Source: a virus | DNA length: 44,182 bases | Virus record (IMG/VR): IMGVR_UViG_3300031227_000104 | Coordinates: 1-44,182 of that record | Reading direction: 5' to 3' (one strand) | Shown: one piece after another, positions 31,135 to 37,677 of the stretch | Layout of the letters: each line of letters opens with the position of its first letter | Numbering within the stretch: the stretch's first letter is position 1 | Program-made: the position numbers and the translations under genes | The notes under the pieces: generated by a model | Databases searched by the model: none | Told to the model about the DNA's origin: nothing | The model's input: only the letters and a program-made list of their open reading frames with translations

Positions 31135-31647
31135 CTACTCCATAGTTGCTCGATTTTGCTCAGCTTTTACTCTTGCTTCAACCGCTTCTTCGAAGGTATT
31201 AAAATGACCTAAAGCTATTTCTCTACTATATACTTTAATCCGAGCTCGCCACTTTCTCCTTCTTTTTACATAGTCTACTCCTTTATAACCGGATTTATTA
31301 TCAGAACGAAGAGTAGTGTCCCAATTATTCTTGTTAAAAGAACAACGCTTTAGCTTACTTTTTCTGTTATCAAGAGGGTTTTGCCTAATATGATCTATTT
31401 TGTAGTTTAAATTTCCTTCTTCCTTTGTTCGCATAATTAGCTGATGAAGAAGAAGAACTGAGTCACCTATATGGCTTACAACATAACCGTGAGAACCAAT
31501 GTACCAGTGATAAGGAATAATCTTTTTTAAGTCTTCAGTGTCAATTAGTGCCTCATCTTTTGTTTTACCATACCTATCTTTAAGAATAATATAGGTAACT
31601 TTATCAACAGTCCTATACTCATTAGTCTTACACAAATATTTGGCCAT
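31135..31647 (-). CDS. HNH homing endonuclease with AP2 domain
   Basis: The 170-residue product has an N-terminal strand-rich part, the HNH core LLHQLIMRT...YKIDHIRQNPLDNRKSKLK and an AP2 domain (SGYKGVDYVKRRRKWRARIK, then ALGHFNTFEEAVEARVKAE). The ATG overlaps the nuclease stop codon (TAATG). It looks like a mobile insertion between the PD-(D/E)XK nuclease and the 31076 gene. It is a paralogue of the genes at 29145 and, for the HNH part, 37678. Confidence 0.9.
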   Translation of the reverse strand: MAKYLCKTNEYRTVDKVTYIILKDRYGKTKDEALIDTEDLKKIIPYHWYIGSHGYVVSHIGDSVLLLHQLIMRTKEEGNLNYKIDHIRQNPLDNRKSKLKRCSFNKNNWDTTLRSDNKSGYKGVDYVKRRRKWRARIKVYSREIALGHFNTFEEAVEARVKAEQNRATME

Positions 31648-32723
31648 TATTTTCTCCGCTCAATTTTGTTAAGCAATTCTTTACTTATTCCTTTCCTTTT
31701 TTTTCTTATCTGAAGGGAAAAAGGAAGACTTTTTGAAATTCCTCTTCGGCTTTCTGCTGTCGATCTTTTCCAGGGCTCCCACTTCTCCCTTCTATAGGTT
31801 AAATTAGGGAAACTCATAGGATCGAGAAGAGCTGGGGGTAGGCCTGAGAGACAAAGGCCTTTGTAGGGGCAAGCAGCTTTGCCAATTCCTCCTGTGCAGT
31901 TAATCGTGTCTGTAGTCTTAGGGAAATGCCACCTGTCCCAGCTTTTTTCTATGTTTTCTATATCTCTTCTCCAGTCTTGCTCAAACTCTCTAAGGGCATC
32001 CTCTGTTCGAGACTCTATCTGAATGGCAAATTGGGGAGTCTTGCCGGTTCCTTTAACCAGCTGTTTTGTTGTCATATGAAGAAGGACTCCGGCACACTCA
32101 CCAACAAGCTGCATGATGTACCAGAAATATCCGGTTACTTGGGAAGAAAATCTCCACTGCATAAGCCAGAAGTCCGAGAGCCATATCCCAGTGGTTTTCT
32201 CCTCTAAGGGCATAGTTCCAAAACCCGGATAGTCTATATACCCATCCATTGAGCCTCCGAGGAAATAGGAAGAAGCTCTTCCTCCGGAGAGGGGTAGAGG
32301 CCACAACCAGCCAAGCTCGGCTCCTCCTTTAACCAAACTCCAAGGCTCGGAAGGATAGGTAAGCACATAGGCTTTCCAAAGCCGAGTTAGGTTGTCTCGA
32401 TTATCCAGCCGAATATCGGTGGCTCCAGAGTTGTCCCAATAGTCTAACCCAATGGTTAGAGCCTCTAAGGCTGCTTCTTTCCACTCAGGAGAATAAGGTT
32501 CAGCCTGAGCACCTGGAAGCCTGTGCCAATGACCTTTGATCTCATGCCAGGCTGATCCCCAGGCAAAATAGGAAGGTCGAACTAAATAGTCAACTCCTCG
32601 AACCCAGGTCCAATAAAACTTTCGTTGACACTGATGATAGCCTACTCTCATAGTATTATCGAGGATTTTTGGAGGGCCAAGCTCTCGCCGGGCTGTCTCT
32701 TCGGGGGTAAGGGTTCTTAGCAT
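31647..32723 (-). CDS. PD-(D/E)XK nuclease with likely Fe-S cluster (RecB/Cas4-like)
   Basis: The 358-residue product shows the RecB-family order: Cys32 in HQCQRKFYW, AWGSAWHE with His60, GSMDGYID with Asp160, LEEKTTG with Glu175-Lys176 and QVTGYFW with Gln195. The distal cysteines Cys276, Cys285 and Cys291 lie in NCTGGIGKAACPYKGLC. One early and three late cysteines are the Fe-S arrangement of AddB, Cas4 and related phage exonucleases. It is probably the exonuclease partner of the Sak4-like annealing system. The start follows GGAAGGAG. The last 35 residues are basic. Confidence 0.82.
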   Translation of the reverse strand: MLRTLTPEETARRELGPPKILDNTMRVGYHQCQRKFYWTWVRGVDYLVRPSYFAWGSAWHEIKGHWHRLPGAQAEPYSPEWKEAALEALTIGLDYWDNSGATDIRLDNRDNLTRLWKAYVLTYPSEPWSLVKGGAELGWLWPLPLSGGRASSYFLGGSMDGYIDYPGFGTMPLEEKTTGIWLSDFWLMQWRFSSQVTGYFWYIMQLVGECAGVLLHMTTKQLVKGTGKTPQFAIQIESRTEDALREFEQDWRRDIENIEKSWDRWHFPKTTDTINCTGGIGKAACPYKGLCLSGLPPALLDPMSFPNLTYRREKWEPWKRSTAESRRGISKSLPFSLQIRKKRKGISKELLNKIERRK

Positions 32724-32725
32724 TT

Positions 32726-32932
32726 TTAGGTTTTCTCCTTCCAAAGGTTGCACCACTTACAAGACCAACTTTCCCAGTAAAGGGCTGAAGCGTAGTCAAG
32801 GCACTGCGAGTAAAAGGGGCAGTTTATAAAACGGTGAGAAGCTAACTTCTCAAAGCTTAGCCTCTCCCATTCTGTTGGTTCTGCCCCTTCAGGCAGTTTT
32901 GGTGTTTGTTTATTCTTCCTGGACGGCGGCAT
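32726..32932 (-). CDS. Small protein with four cysteines (putative zinc binding)
   Basis: The 68-residue product starts MPPSRKNKQTPKLPEGAEPT after GGAG. It has CPFYSQC and then CKWC, a possible four-Cys metal site. The start overlaps the previous gene's end by 23 nt. It lies directly upstream of the PD-(D/E)XK nuclease. Not recognised. Confidence 0.55.
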   Translation of the reverse strand: MPPSRKNKQTPKLPEGAEPTEWERLSFEKLASHRFINCPFYSQCLDYASALYWESWSCKWCNLWKEKT

Positions 32933-33242
32933 CCTGATCTCCAATAGGATTTAACTTCAGCTTTTTAAGATTAGCAAGAAGAGCCTTTCCAATCCGAATC
33001 TGTGCAACGGTAAGCCCAGATCGCATAGCCAAAAGCTCATCAGCAGAAAGCGCTTGCGCAAGGGCAAACATTTCTCGTTGAGCCGCCTCCAGATTCCTCT
33101 TCAAGTCCCAGAGAATTTCCTCTGAGGCATAGGCCTTCTGCCTATACTCCTCGAGAATTGGATTGAGAAAATTAATCTGATCTTGAATTTGAGTTTCCTT
33201 CTCTTTAGCCTCTTTGTACAATAATACAGGACTTAAGTTCAT
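32910..33242 (-). CDS. Coiled-coil hypothetical protein
   Basis: The 110-residue product is almost wholly helical (EAKEKETQIQDQINFLNPIL, then LKRNLEAAQREMFALAQALS). It ends with a KLKLNPIGDQDAAVQEE tail. I chose the ATG at 33242 because GAGGAG precedes it; the frame extends further upstream without a ribosome site. Function is unknown. Confidence 0.6.
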   Translation of the reverse strand: MNLSPVLLYKEAKEKETQIQDQINFLNPILEEYRQKAYASEEILWDLKRNLEAAQREMFALAQALSADELLAMRSGLTVAQIRIGKALLANLKKLKLNPIGDQDAAVQEE

Positions 33243-33395
33243 AGGGTTTCTCCTCACTGCGTTAAATTTACCCAAAAGTATAAGTTTCACTTCTCAATTC
33301 CTTTTCCATTCGCTAAAAACAGCTTACCATAAATGGGCCTGTTTGTCCCTATTTACAGCAATAAACTTTCCACTTTGGGAAAAAACTTTCCCCTC

Positions 33396-33650
33396 TCAGC
33401 TTTTTCCCAAAGGTGCTCCACACAGTTTACAGCAGGTTCCTTTAATCCCTATCCTTTTAACACCGGCTCCAAGGTTTTCAACAGAAGGAATAAAACCTCT
33501 TTCTGCTATAGCGGCTATTAGCCATTTTGCTGCCATATTATTACTTAGTATCTTAGGCACAAAAGAGAGAGATGCATCATAACCTAATACATTATTTAAG
33601 TCTTCTCTCATCTCAGTTGTCCAAGCTGGATTTAGTCTTTGTCTTGCCAT
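33396..33650 (-). CDS. Hypothetical protein with CCKLC motif
   Basis: The 84-residue product has a helical N-terminus (PAWTTEMREDLNNVLGYDAS) and a C-terminal GTCCKLCGAPLGKS that may bind metal. An AAAGGAAAA site precedes the ATG. The 150 nt between it and the next gene (33243-33395) hold no recognised feature. Confidence 0.5.
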   Translation of the reverse strand: MARQRLNPAWTTEMREDLNNVLGYDASLSFVPKILSNNMAAKWLIAAIAERGFIPSVENLGAGVKRIGIKGTCCKLCGAPLGKS

Positions 33651-33676
33651 AAATTTTCCTTTCTCCCCAAATGGGA

Positions 33677-33925
33677 CTAATAAAGGTCTAAACTATCTTC
33701 TCTTTCTCCCCCACCAAAATCACTCCAGCTATCTCCGCCTATGTCCCACCGTTCGAGGATAACTTGATCTCCGGCAACGGTGCTTTTGATACAAAAAGGA
33801 AGGGCTAAAATTTCGCTTTCGGCCATAAAATTTGCGAACTGAGTTATGTGGATAAAAACTCTTTCCCCTTTCTCTACTAAGTCTACAACTGCGCTCATAG
33901 TGAAAACTTTTTCTGGTTTTGCCAC
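33677..33925 (-). CDS. Hypothetical protein
   Basis: The 82-residue product starts at a GTG 8 nt after AAAGGAG. It is strand-rich in the middle (GERVFIHITQF, then VAGDQVILERWDIGGDSW) and acidic at the end. A triloop hairpin lies just upstream of its ribosome site. Not recognised. Confidence 0.55.
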   Translation of the reverse strand: MAKPEKVFTMSAVVDLVEKGERVFIHITQFANFMAESEILALPFCIKSTVAGDQVILERWDIGGDSWSDFGGGEREDSLDLY

Positions 33926-34121
33926 AACACTTTCTCCTTTCCCCGAAAGGGCTTTGCCGATGAAGCCTAAACCTCTCGGCCCTTTGATGGGCTTTCCGGT
34001 GAAAAGCCTGAGAAGCGGCTGGGCTTTTTACCCAACTTCCCCAAGTTCCCCAAGATTCTCCCTTAACCTCTTTCGAAGAAGCAGCCCACAACACTACAAG
34101 ACAAAATATCAGCTTTTTCAT
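33729..34121 (-). CDS. Signal-peptide ORF running into the next gene (doubtful)
   Basis: An ATG at 34121 follows GGAGGAG and begins a textbook signal peptide (MKKLIFCLVVLWAASS) of a 130-codon frame. After about 40 residues the sequence becomes Arg/His/Lys-rich and overlaps the gene at 33677-33925 in another frame for 197 nt. It is therefore probably an original short secreted peptide that has lost its stop codon. The start also overlaps the end of the gene at 34063 by 59 nt. Confidence 0.4.
   Translation of the reverse strand: MKKLIFCLVVLWAASSKEVKGESWGTWGSWVKSPAASQAFHRKAHQRAERFRLHRQSPFGERRKCCGKTRKSFHYERSCRLSRERGKSFYPHNSVRKFYGRKRNFSPSFLYQKHRCRRSSYPRTVGHRRR
33950..33958. repeat. Triloop hairpin GGC-TTT-GCC
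   Basis: A 3-bp GGC/GCC stem with a triloop lies about 12 nt upstream of the AAAGGAG site of the gene starting at 33925 (it reads GGC-AAA-GCC on that strand). It is a weak member of the hairpin family. Confidence 0.45.
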
Positions 34122-34293
34122 CCTCTCCTCCTTTTTTAAGATAGTCAGCCAAGGCTTTCTTTGACCTTTTATACTCTCGTTCAATAGAGTTATGATCAGA
34201 AGGATGTTGAGAACCTAACCAAGCATACTCAATAACAGCTAACTCGAATCTATCCAGCAGCTCTTGCCATTTAGGCTTCTTTTCCTTCACCAT
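34063..34293 (-). CDS. Hypothetical helical protein
   Basis: The 76-residue product starts at 34293 after AGAAGGAGAGG. The upstream ATG at 34326 lies in dyad copy 6. The sequence WQELLDRFELAVIEYAWLGS and SIEREYKRSKKALADYLKKG suggests a small all-helical domain. The last 20 residues overlap the signal-peptide frame. Not recognised. Confidence 0.55.
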   Translation of the reverse strand: MVKEKKPKWQELLDRFELAVIEYAWLGSQHPSDHNSIEREYKRSKKALADYLKKGGEDEKADILSCSVVGCFFERG

Positions 34294-34819
34294 TTTCCTC
34301 TCCTTCTTTATCCTCGATGAATCCATTTAATGGATTAACCCTGGTTATCTTTTCAGCACCTACTTTTGCTTCCCCTTGGGGACCGACTTTTCTTTCCCAT
34401 TCCTCGATGATCTCTACAAAGTCTTGGTCTGAGATCTGGTTTGAGGAAAGAGCAACTTGGGCTATAGAAGAGGCTTCGTCAAGAGAAGAGGCGGAAAGAA
34501 GATTATCCAAGACAAAGGTCTCAACAAGGGAGAATGCGAGGAACGGCTTTGCCGCTGGGGTGAGGTCTCTGCAGAGTACTCGAAGGGTGGAGGCAGATTC
34601 TCGAGTAACTCGGAAGTACAGCTTTTGACCTGAGGAGGTCAGATGGGTGTAGAGGTAAGACCGGATAGAGGTTATTCTCTCCGGGGTATCTGTGATGGTA
34701 AAGGCAGAGCCTGGGCGAAGGGCTTCGAGGGCAGGGATAATGTTAGCCAAGACTGATTGGCCCGCCTGGGATAGGGTTCGGGTTTTATAAGCTTGGTTTA
34801 AAGACTTCTGGTTGCTCAT
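34271..34819 (-). CDS. Hypothetical early protein
   Basis: The 182-residue product starts MSNQKSLNQAYKTRTLSQAG after GAAAGGAGAAAG. Its central part (TDTPERITSIRSYLYTHLTS, then LYFRVTRESASTLRVLCRD) has a helix-strand alternation that may contact nucleic acid, but no family is recognised. The C-terminal tail beginning VNPLNGFIED is encoded by dyad copy 6 and ends in a Glu/Gly-rich run, again suggesting extension by the element. A triloop hairpin sequence lies within the gene. Confidence 0.55.
   Translation of the reverse strand: MSNQKSLNQAYKTRTLSQAGQSVLANIIPALEALRPGSAFTITDTPERITSIRSYLYTHLTSSGQKLYFRVTRESASTLRVLCRDLTPAAKPFLAFSLVETFVLDNLLSASSLDEASSIAQVALSSNQISDQDFVEIIEEWERKVGPQGEAKVGAEKITRVNPLNGFIEDKEGEENGEGKEA
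34313..34343. repeat. Dispersed dyad element, copy 6
   Basis: ATCCATTTAATGGAT, centred at 34328, is a perfect 7-1-7 dyad. It is read in frame as NPLNG at the end of the gene above and lies 35 nt before the start at 34293. Confidence 0.85.
34544..34554. repeat. Triloop hairpin CGGC-TTT-GCCG (inside a gene)
   Basis: A 4-bp perfect stem with TTT loop lies inside the coding region 34271-34819. It is the only member of the family that is not in a leader or intergenic region. Confidence 0.5.
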
Positions 34820-35078
34820 GGGCTTTCTCCTTTCTTTTCTCCTTACTGGTTTGGGGAAACTCAACGCAGTCTAAGTTAAGCTCGGTTAAGTAGCCATAAA
34901 CATACAGGCCATGTTTTAGCGGAACTTTTACCTTTTCTGGTGATCGTTTCCATACTTTTGGTTTGCCATTAACCTTCCACCTTATTGGTGTGTTATCAGC
35001 ATTAAGCTCTCCCTTCACTGTTGAGTGAAGTATAGTACCTTGCTGCAACTCTTTTGCCTCTTGTAATGTTATAGTCAT
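34785..35078 (-). CDS. Hypothetical small beta protein
   Basis: The 97-residue product begins MTITLQEAKELQQGTILHST, with strands continuing (IRWKVNGKPKVWKRSPEKVK, then GLYVYGYLTELNLDCV). The layout suggests a small SH3-like or OB-like barrel. It starts after GAAAGGAG, and a triloop hairpin lies 24 nt upstream. It overlaps the next gene by 35 nt. Not recognised. Confidence 0.55.
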   Translation of the reverse strand: MTITLQEAKELQQGTILHSTVKGELNADNTPIRWKVNGKPKVWKRSPEKVKVPLKHGLYVYGYLTELNLDCVEFPQTSKEKRKEKAHEQPEVFKPSL

Positions 35079-35101
35079 AAGATTTCTCCTTTCCCCTAAT
35101 A

Positions 35102-35112
35102 AGGCTTTGCCT
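35102..35112. repeat. Triloop hairpin AGGC-TTT-GCCT
   Basis: A 4-bp perfect stem lies between the stop of the gene at 35111 and the AAAGGAG site of the gene starting at 35078. It is a member of the hairpin family. Confidence 0.6.
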
Positions 35113-35308
35113 AAAGACCTCCGTCTTTTCTCTCAATGTCTACCCGGAGGATATTCTTCTCAGACTCGTAGCGAATATCCTCAAGGAGGTAAGTTCTTCC
35201 CCAACTATCCTCAAAGATAAGAGAAGCATTGGAGAATCGAATTTCTTCTTTCCCCGAAGGGAGGCTAATCCTCAGATTGGTGATCTTAACTCTTAGGTCT
35301 TTTAGCAT
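35111..35308 (-). CDS. Hypothetical small protein
   Basis: The 65-residue product is strand-rich (VKITNLRISLPSGKEEIRFS, then TYLLEDIRYESEKNILRVDI). It starts after GAGAGGAG and overlaps the first gene of the operon by 23 nt. Not recognised. Confidence 0.55.
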   Translation of the reverse strand: MLKDLRVKITNLRISLPSGKEEIRFSNASLIFEDSWGRTYLLEDIRYESEKNILRVDIERKDGGL

Positions 35309-35564
35309 AATCTATCTCCTCTCGAGAAATACGTTTGAATATTGCTCTGGTTTCTTTAGCCACATCCCCTCTCCAGTGAGTCATATTTGTGAGGATATAA
35401 AGGGAACGAGTTCGAAGTTCCTCCGAGCTTATTTGGCTTCCTAACCCCGAGGCAAGCAAGCCTTGTTTAGCCCTGTTGGCTGCCCAATTCAAAGCTTTGG
35501 CTTCTTTGTTGTCTACGATATTCTGACAGGCATGTCGAAAGTATTGAACTGATGAGTAAGGCAT
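35286..35564 (-). CDS. First gene of the leftward early operon, hypothetical
   Basis: The 92-residue product (QYFRHACQNIVDNKEAKALN, then SEELRTRSLYILTNMTHWRG) is helical and basic. A consensus AAGGAGG site precedes the ATG, and the leader begins at the promoter at 35665-35693. First genes of early operons often act on the host, but nothing in the sequence shows this one's role. Confidence 0.6.
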   Translation of the reverse strand: MPYSSVQYFRHACQNIVDNKEAKALNWAANRAKQGLLASGLGSQISSEELRTRSLYILTNMTHWRGDVAKETRAIFKRISREEIDYAKRPKS

Positions 35565-35664
35565 AATCTATATTCCTCCTTGTTGCCCCTTAGGGCTGGT
35601 TTCCTTGGGGCTGGTTGCCCCCCTCTGGGTTTGGGGTTAGTTGATCGAATTTCAATTATGATTT

Positions 35665-35693
35665 AGTATACACTATGGGGAGGGATAATGCAA
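35665..35693 (-). promoter_or_regulatory. Sigma70-type promoter for the leftward early operon
   Basis: On the minus strand TTGCAT is followed after exactly 17 nt by TATACT, a close match to the -35 and -10 boxes. It lies about 100 nt upstream of the first early gene. Confidence 0.75.
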
Positions 35694-35873
35694 GCAATCG
35701 AGGAATTAAAATGATTCTATGGATGATTAAATACCTTAACCCACGAATACGCAAATGCCCGAACCAATCTCTAAGGGAATGTCTATTCGGTTATCTGCGA
35801 CCAGGGGGCCTTAGCCTTTGGTTTCCAGTTTGCTGGTTTGATTCTTAAAGGGAGAGGGAAAGATAGTTCTGGT

Positions 35874-35917
35874 TCTCTAAGCAGTCTCTAAGCAGTCTCT
35901 AAGCAGTCTGGAAGCGA
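35874..35917. repeat. Four tandem 11-bp iterons
   Basis: Three exact copies of TCTCTAAGCAG are followed by a diverged fourth (TCTGGAAGCGA). The 11-bp period places each copy on the same helix face, as for initiator-binding iterons. The repeats lie 50 bp from the poly-A tract. Confidence 0.85.
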
Positions 35918-35967
35918 GAAAAAGATTTCTGGATTAAGGAAAAATTTTAGACCCCTTTTCTATAGAG

Positions 35968-35993
35968 AAAAAAAAAAAAAAAAAAAAAAAAAA
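35968..35993. repeat. 26-base poly-A tract
   Basis: An uninterrupted run of 26 A follows an A/T-rich segment. It could be bent or easily melted DNA at an origin. The exact length is vulnerable to sequencing error. Confidence 0.8.
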
Positions 35994-36230
35994 TCTAACT
36001 ACATGAAAAGCGACCTAACTAAAGAACTTTCTCCCTCCCCAAAACTTTCACTCGCTCTCCTTCTCCCTTCCCTTTTCCCAAAATCTAAAGGCCCCACCCT
36101 GCAGATAAGGGAATAGACATTCCTGAGCATGTTCGTTCGTTGGTTTGTTTGCATATTCGCATATTTTGGGGAAAAGGCAACCCCCCACCCTCCCCCGGTT
36201 AGGTTGCTAACGAGGATACCCTTAGGACTT

Positions 36231-36261
36231 CTCGATGGTTCCGTTAAATGGAATAATTCTG
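36231..36261. repeat. Dispersed dyad element, copy 7
   Basis: TTCCGTTAAATGGAA, centred at 36246, keeps pairing through changed bases (TTCC/GGAA instead of ATCC/GGAT). It lies in the control region, just before the 54-bp-spaced dyads, and is not followed by a nearby start codon. Confidence 0.75.
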
Positions 36262-36390
36262 GGTACAAATTTTTGAATTCTTCTTATGTAATGATTTCGA
36301 TAGGTTACGAAAAGTGGTTCAAATTTTTGAATCCTTCTTTTCCAATGATATTGGGGAGTTAGAAAAAACGGTACAAATTTTTGAACTTTT
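36262..36390. repeat. Three dyad sites spaced exactly 54 bp apart
   Basis: GGTACAAATTTTTGAA (36262), GGTTCAAATTTTTGAA (36316) and GGTACAAATTTTTGAA (36370) are nearly identical. The middle copy holds a perfect dyad, TTCAAA-TT-TTTGAA. The first two copies share further similarity downstream. GGGGAGTTAGAA also occurs twice (36353 and 36458). They are candidate operators or origin sites. Confidence 0.85.
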
Positions 36391-36486
36391 AGCCCATAAT
36401 TGGATGGGTTGAGGATTTGAAGAAAGAAGAAAGAAAAGAAATAAAGATAATCATTTCGGGGAGTTAGAAGATAAATCCAGAATTTG

Positions 36487-36516
36487 TTGCATTATGGCAT
36501 AAAAGCTGCAATAGTA
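36487..36516 (+). promoter_or_regulatory. Possible weak promoter for the gene at 36561
   Basis: TTGCAT is followed after 19 nt by TAGTAT; the spacing is longer than ideal. It shares its -35 hexamer with the leftward promoter. It lies about 45 nt upstream of an isolated gene that needs its own promoter. Confidence 0.35.
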
Positions 36517-36560
36517 TGGGGTAAGCCAATTTTGGCGCAACCCAAACAAAGGAGAACAAA

Positions 36561-37073
36561 ATGACAGAGCAAACAGAAAGCAATGGTAATGGCGTAGGAG
36601 CAGTGGTGAAGAGGGAAATCGAATATCATGCTCCCGTAAGAGAATTTGACAATACCAAGAATGTCGTAACCAATATCGGTTTTACAGCGAAGTCTGATGA
36701 AAAGTATCAGGTTATCTGGTTGATTCCTGAGACCGATGAGGAGTGTCAAGAGCGATATGATTCCCCATTAAGCGCACTTATCGAGGCCGGTGTTCGCCAA
36801 CTTTCTACAAGACCGGATTACAAAACAGTTGGGTTTGAAGATGATGGTACACCAAAGCCGGATGGTCATGAGGCCATGCAAACTTTGGCTGATGGTTATG
36901 AAATCGGGAAGAGGACTGCCGGGGTAGGCCAAAAGATTATGGCGCAAAAGGCCAAAAATGCCGAGGCCGAACTCGGAATGACAATGGAACAGATGGTTGC
37001 CAAAATGAAAGAGATGAAAGAGGCCGGGTTGCTGATTGAGGACGTACCCGAAGAGGCCGAAGAAATTGAATAA
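36561..37073 (+). CDS. Isolated hypothetical protein in the control region
   Basis: The 170-residue product is acidic, with a mixed N-terminal domain (VVTNIGFTAKSDEKYQVIWL, then SALIEAGVRQLSTRPDYKTV) and a long helical C-terminus (AKNAEAELGMTMEQMVAKMK). It starts after AAAGGAGAAC and is followed within 25 nt by a strong terminator, so it is a single-gene unit among the repeats. It differs from its neighbours in codon feel (more GCC/GAG). It could be a regulator or origin-binding protein, but no family is recognised. Confidence 0.65.
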   Translation: MTEQTESNGNGVGAVVKREIEYHAPVREFDNTKNVVTNIGFTAKSDEKYQVIWLIPETDEECQERYDSPLSALIEAGVRQLSTRPDYKTVGFEDDGTPKPDGHEAMQTLADGYEIGKRTAGVGQKIMAQKAKNAEAELGMTMEQMVAKMKEMKEAGLLIEDVPEEAEEIE

Positions 37074-37096
37074 CCCCTAACCTAACCCCATACCAT

Positions 37097-37130
37097 AACC
37101 CGGTAGGGTTTAAAGCCTGCCGGGTTTTTT
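37097..37130 (+). terminator. Rho-independent terminator
   Basis: AACCCGGTAGG pairs with CCTGCCGGGTT (11 positions, one G-U) around an 8-nt loop and ends in six T. It closes the single-gene unit 36561-37073. Confidence 0.9.
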
Positions 37131-37199
37131 AATGCCTCTCCCCTTAACGGTAACAAGAACCATTACTGCTTAGCCCATCCCATCCGGTAGGTCTGATCC

Positions 37200-37391
37200 T
37201 TTCAGCTCAAACAATCACAGAAGAGAAGGTTTCAGTTGAAAGCAGCCCATCCCCCACCACTGCCCAAACAATCACAGCCGTAACCATCATAGCTTTAAAG
37301 ATCATAGTTGAAACCATCCCAGTCCCAACAGTCACAGCACTGATCATCACAGTTGAAATCATTTCAGCCGAGAAGGTTTCAGTTGAAAGGG
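37200..37391. repeat. Degenerate tandem repeat, about thirteen 15-bp units
   Basis: Units such as TCACAGCCGTAACCA, TCATAGTTGAAACCA, TCACAGTTGAAATCA and TTTCAGTTGAAAGGG follow one another. One unit is shortened to 12 nt (37260-37271). The best-conserved part is TCACAG or TTTCAG followed by TTGAAA. One frame is open through the array but has no start codon or ribosome site, so it appears noncoding. No family is recognised. Confidence 0.85.
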
Positions 37392-37475
37392 CCTGGGGGG
37401 ATTTGCTTACTCGGAGGGAGGGATAAACCCCTCTAATCAGCCGTATAACTTTTAGGGTTTCTGGAGACGAGGAAC

Positions 37476-37486
37476 CGGCGAAGCCG
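37476..37486. repeat. Triloop hairpin CGGC-GAA-GCCG
   Basis: A 4-bp perfect stem with GAA loop lies in noncoding DNA upstream of dyad copy 8. It is the same type as the hairpin at 4722. Confidence 0.6.
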
Positions 37487-37509
37487 AACCTGGGGGAAGG
37501 ATTTAAGCC

Positions 37510-37540
37510 CAGAAGCGATCCATTAAATGGATTGATGCAG
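37510..37540. repeat. Dispersed dyad element, copy 8
   Basis: ATCCATTAAATGGAT, centred at 37525, is a perfect 7-1-7 dyad. It lies 80 nt upstream of the rightward promoter's -35 box, so here it would not be in the transcript from that promoter. Confidence 0.85.
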
Positions 37541-37604
37541 GTTTAAGGTGGGGGGAGTCTGGGGAGGGAGGGAAAATTAATGGGGTTGATTGGGCCAAAG
37601 AAAT

Positions 37605-37633
37605 TTGACTTTTTTGTCTCTTTAGCATAAGAT
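37605..37633 (+). promoter_or_regulatory. Sigma70-type promoter for the rightward late block
   Basis: TTGACT and TAAGAT are separated by exactly 17 nt, close to consensus. The first start codon lies about 45 nt downstream after ACGGAGG. It would drive the HNH, transglycosylase and terminase genes, and perhaps all late genes. Confidence 0.8.
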
Positions 37634-37677
37634 GAAATTAGAGGATAAATTTATATTTGTATGACGGAGGAAATTCT

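Larger units (their letters stand above)
35565..36560. other. Repeat-rich noncoding control region (possible origin)
   Basis: About 1 kb has no convincing gene. It holds the leftward promoter, four 11-bp direct repeats, a 26-A tract, pyrimidine-rich DNA (36030-36080), a GC-rich stretch (36181-36200), dyad copy 7, three 54-bp-spaced dyads and a possible rightward promoter. Divergent transcription leaves from both sides. The mix of iterons and AT-rich DNA is typical of a replication origin, but this is inference. Confidence 0.6.
37392..37604. other. Intergenic stretch between tandem repeat and late promoter
   Basis: This 210-bp stretch is purine-rich. It holds a triloop hairpin and dyad copy 8 and no credible gene. 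Together with 37131-37199, nothing else was recognised. Confidence 0.5.

Noticed and set aside
31647-32723. Cas4 of a CRISPR system
   Set aside because: The motif order also fits general RecB-like phage exonucleases. With no CRISPR genes or array nearby, a recombination role is more economical.
35999-36362. Two short frames (minus 35999-36268, plus 36129-36362) in the control region
   Set aside because: There is no ribosome site, they cross dyad copy 7 and the 54-bp repeats, and their composition is that of noncoding DNA.
37200-37391. CRISPR array
   Set aside because: The units are 15 bp, degenerate and head-to-tail without unique spacers, and no cas genes are present.
37154-37430. Open frame through the 15-bp repeat array
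   Set aside because: It would give a pentapeptide-repeat-like product, but there is no ATG/GTG start or ribosome site and a terminator lies just upstream.
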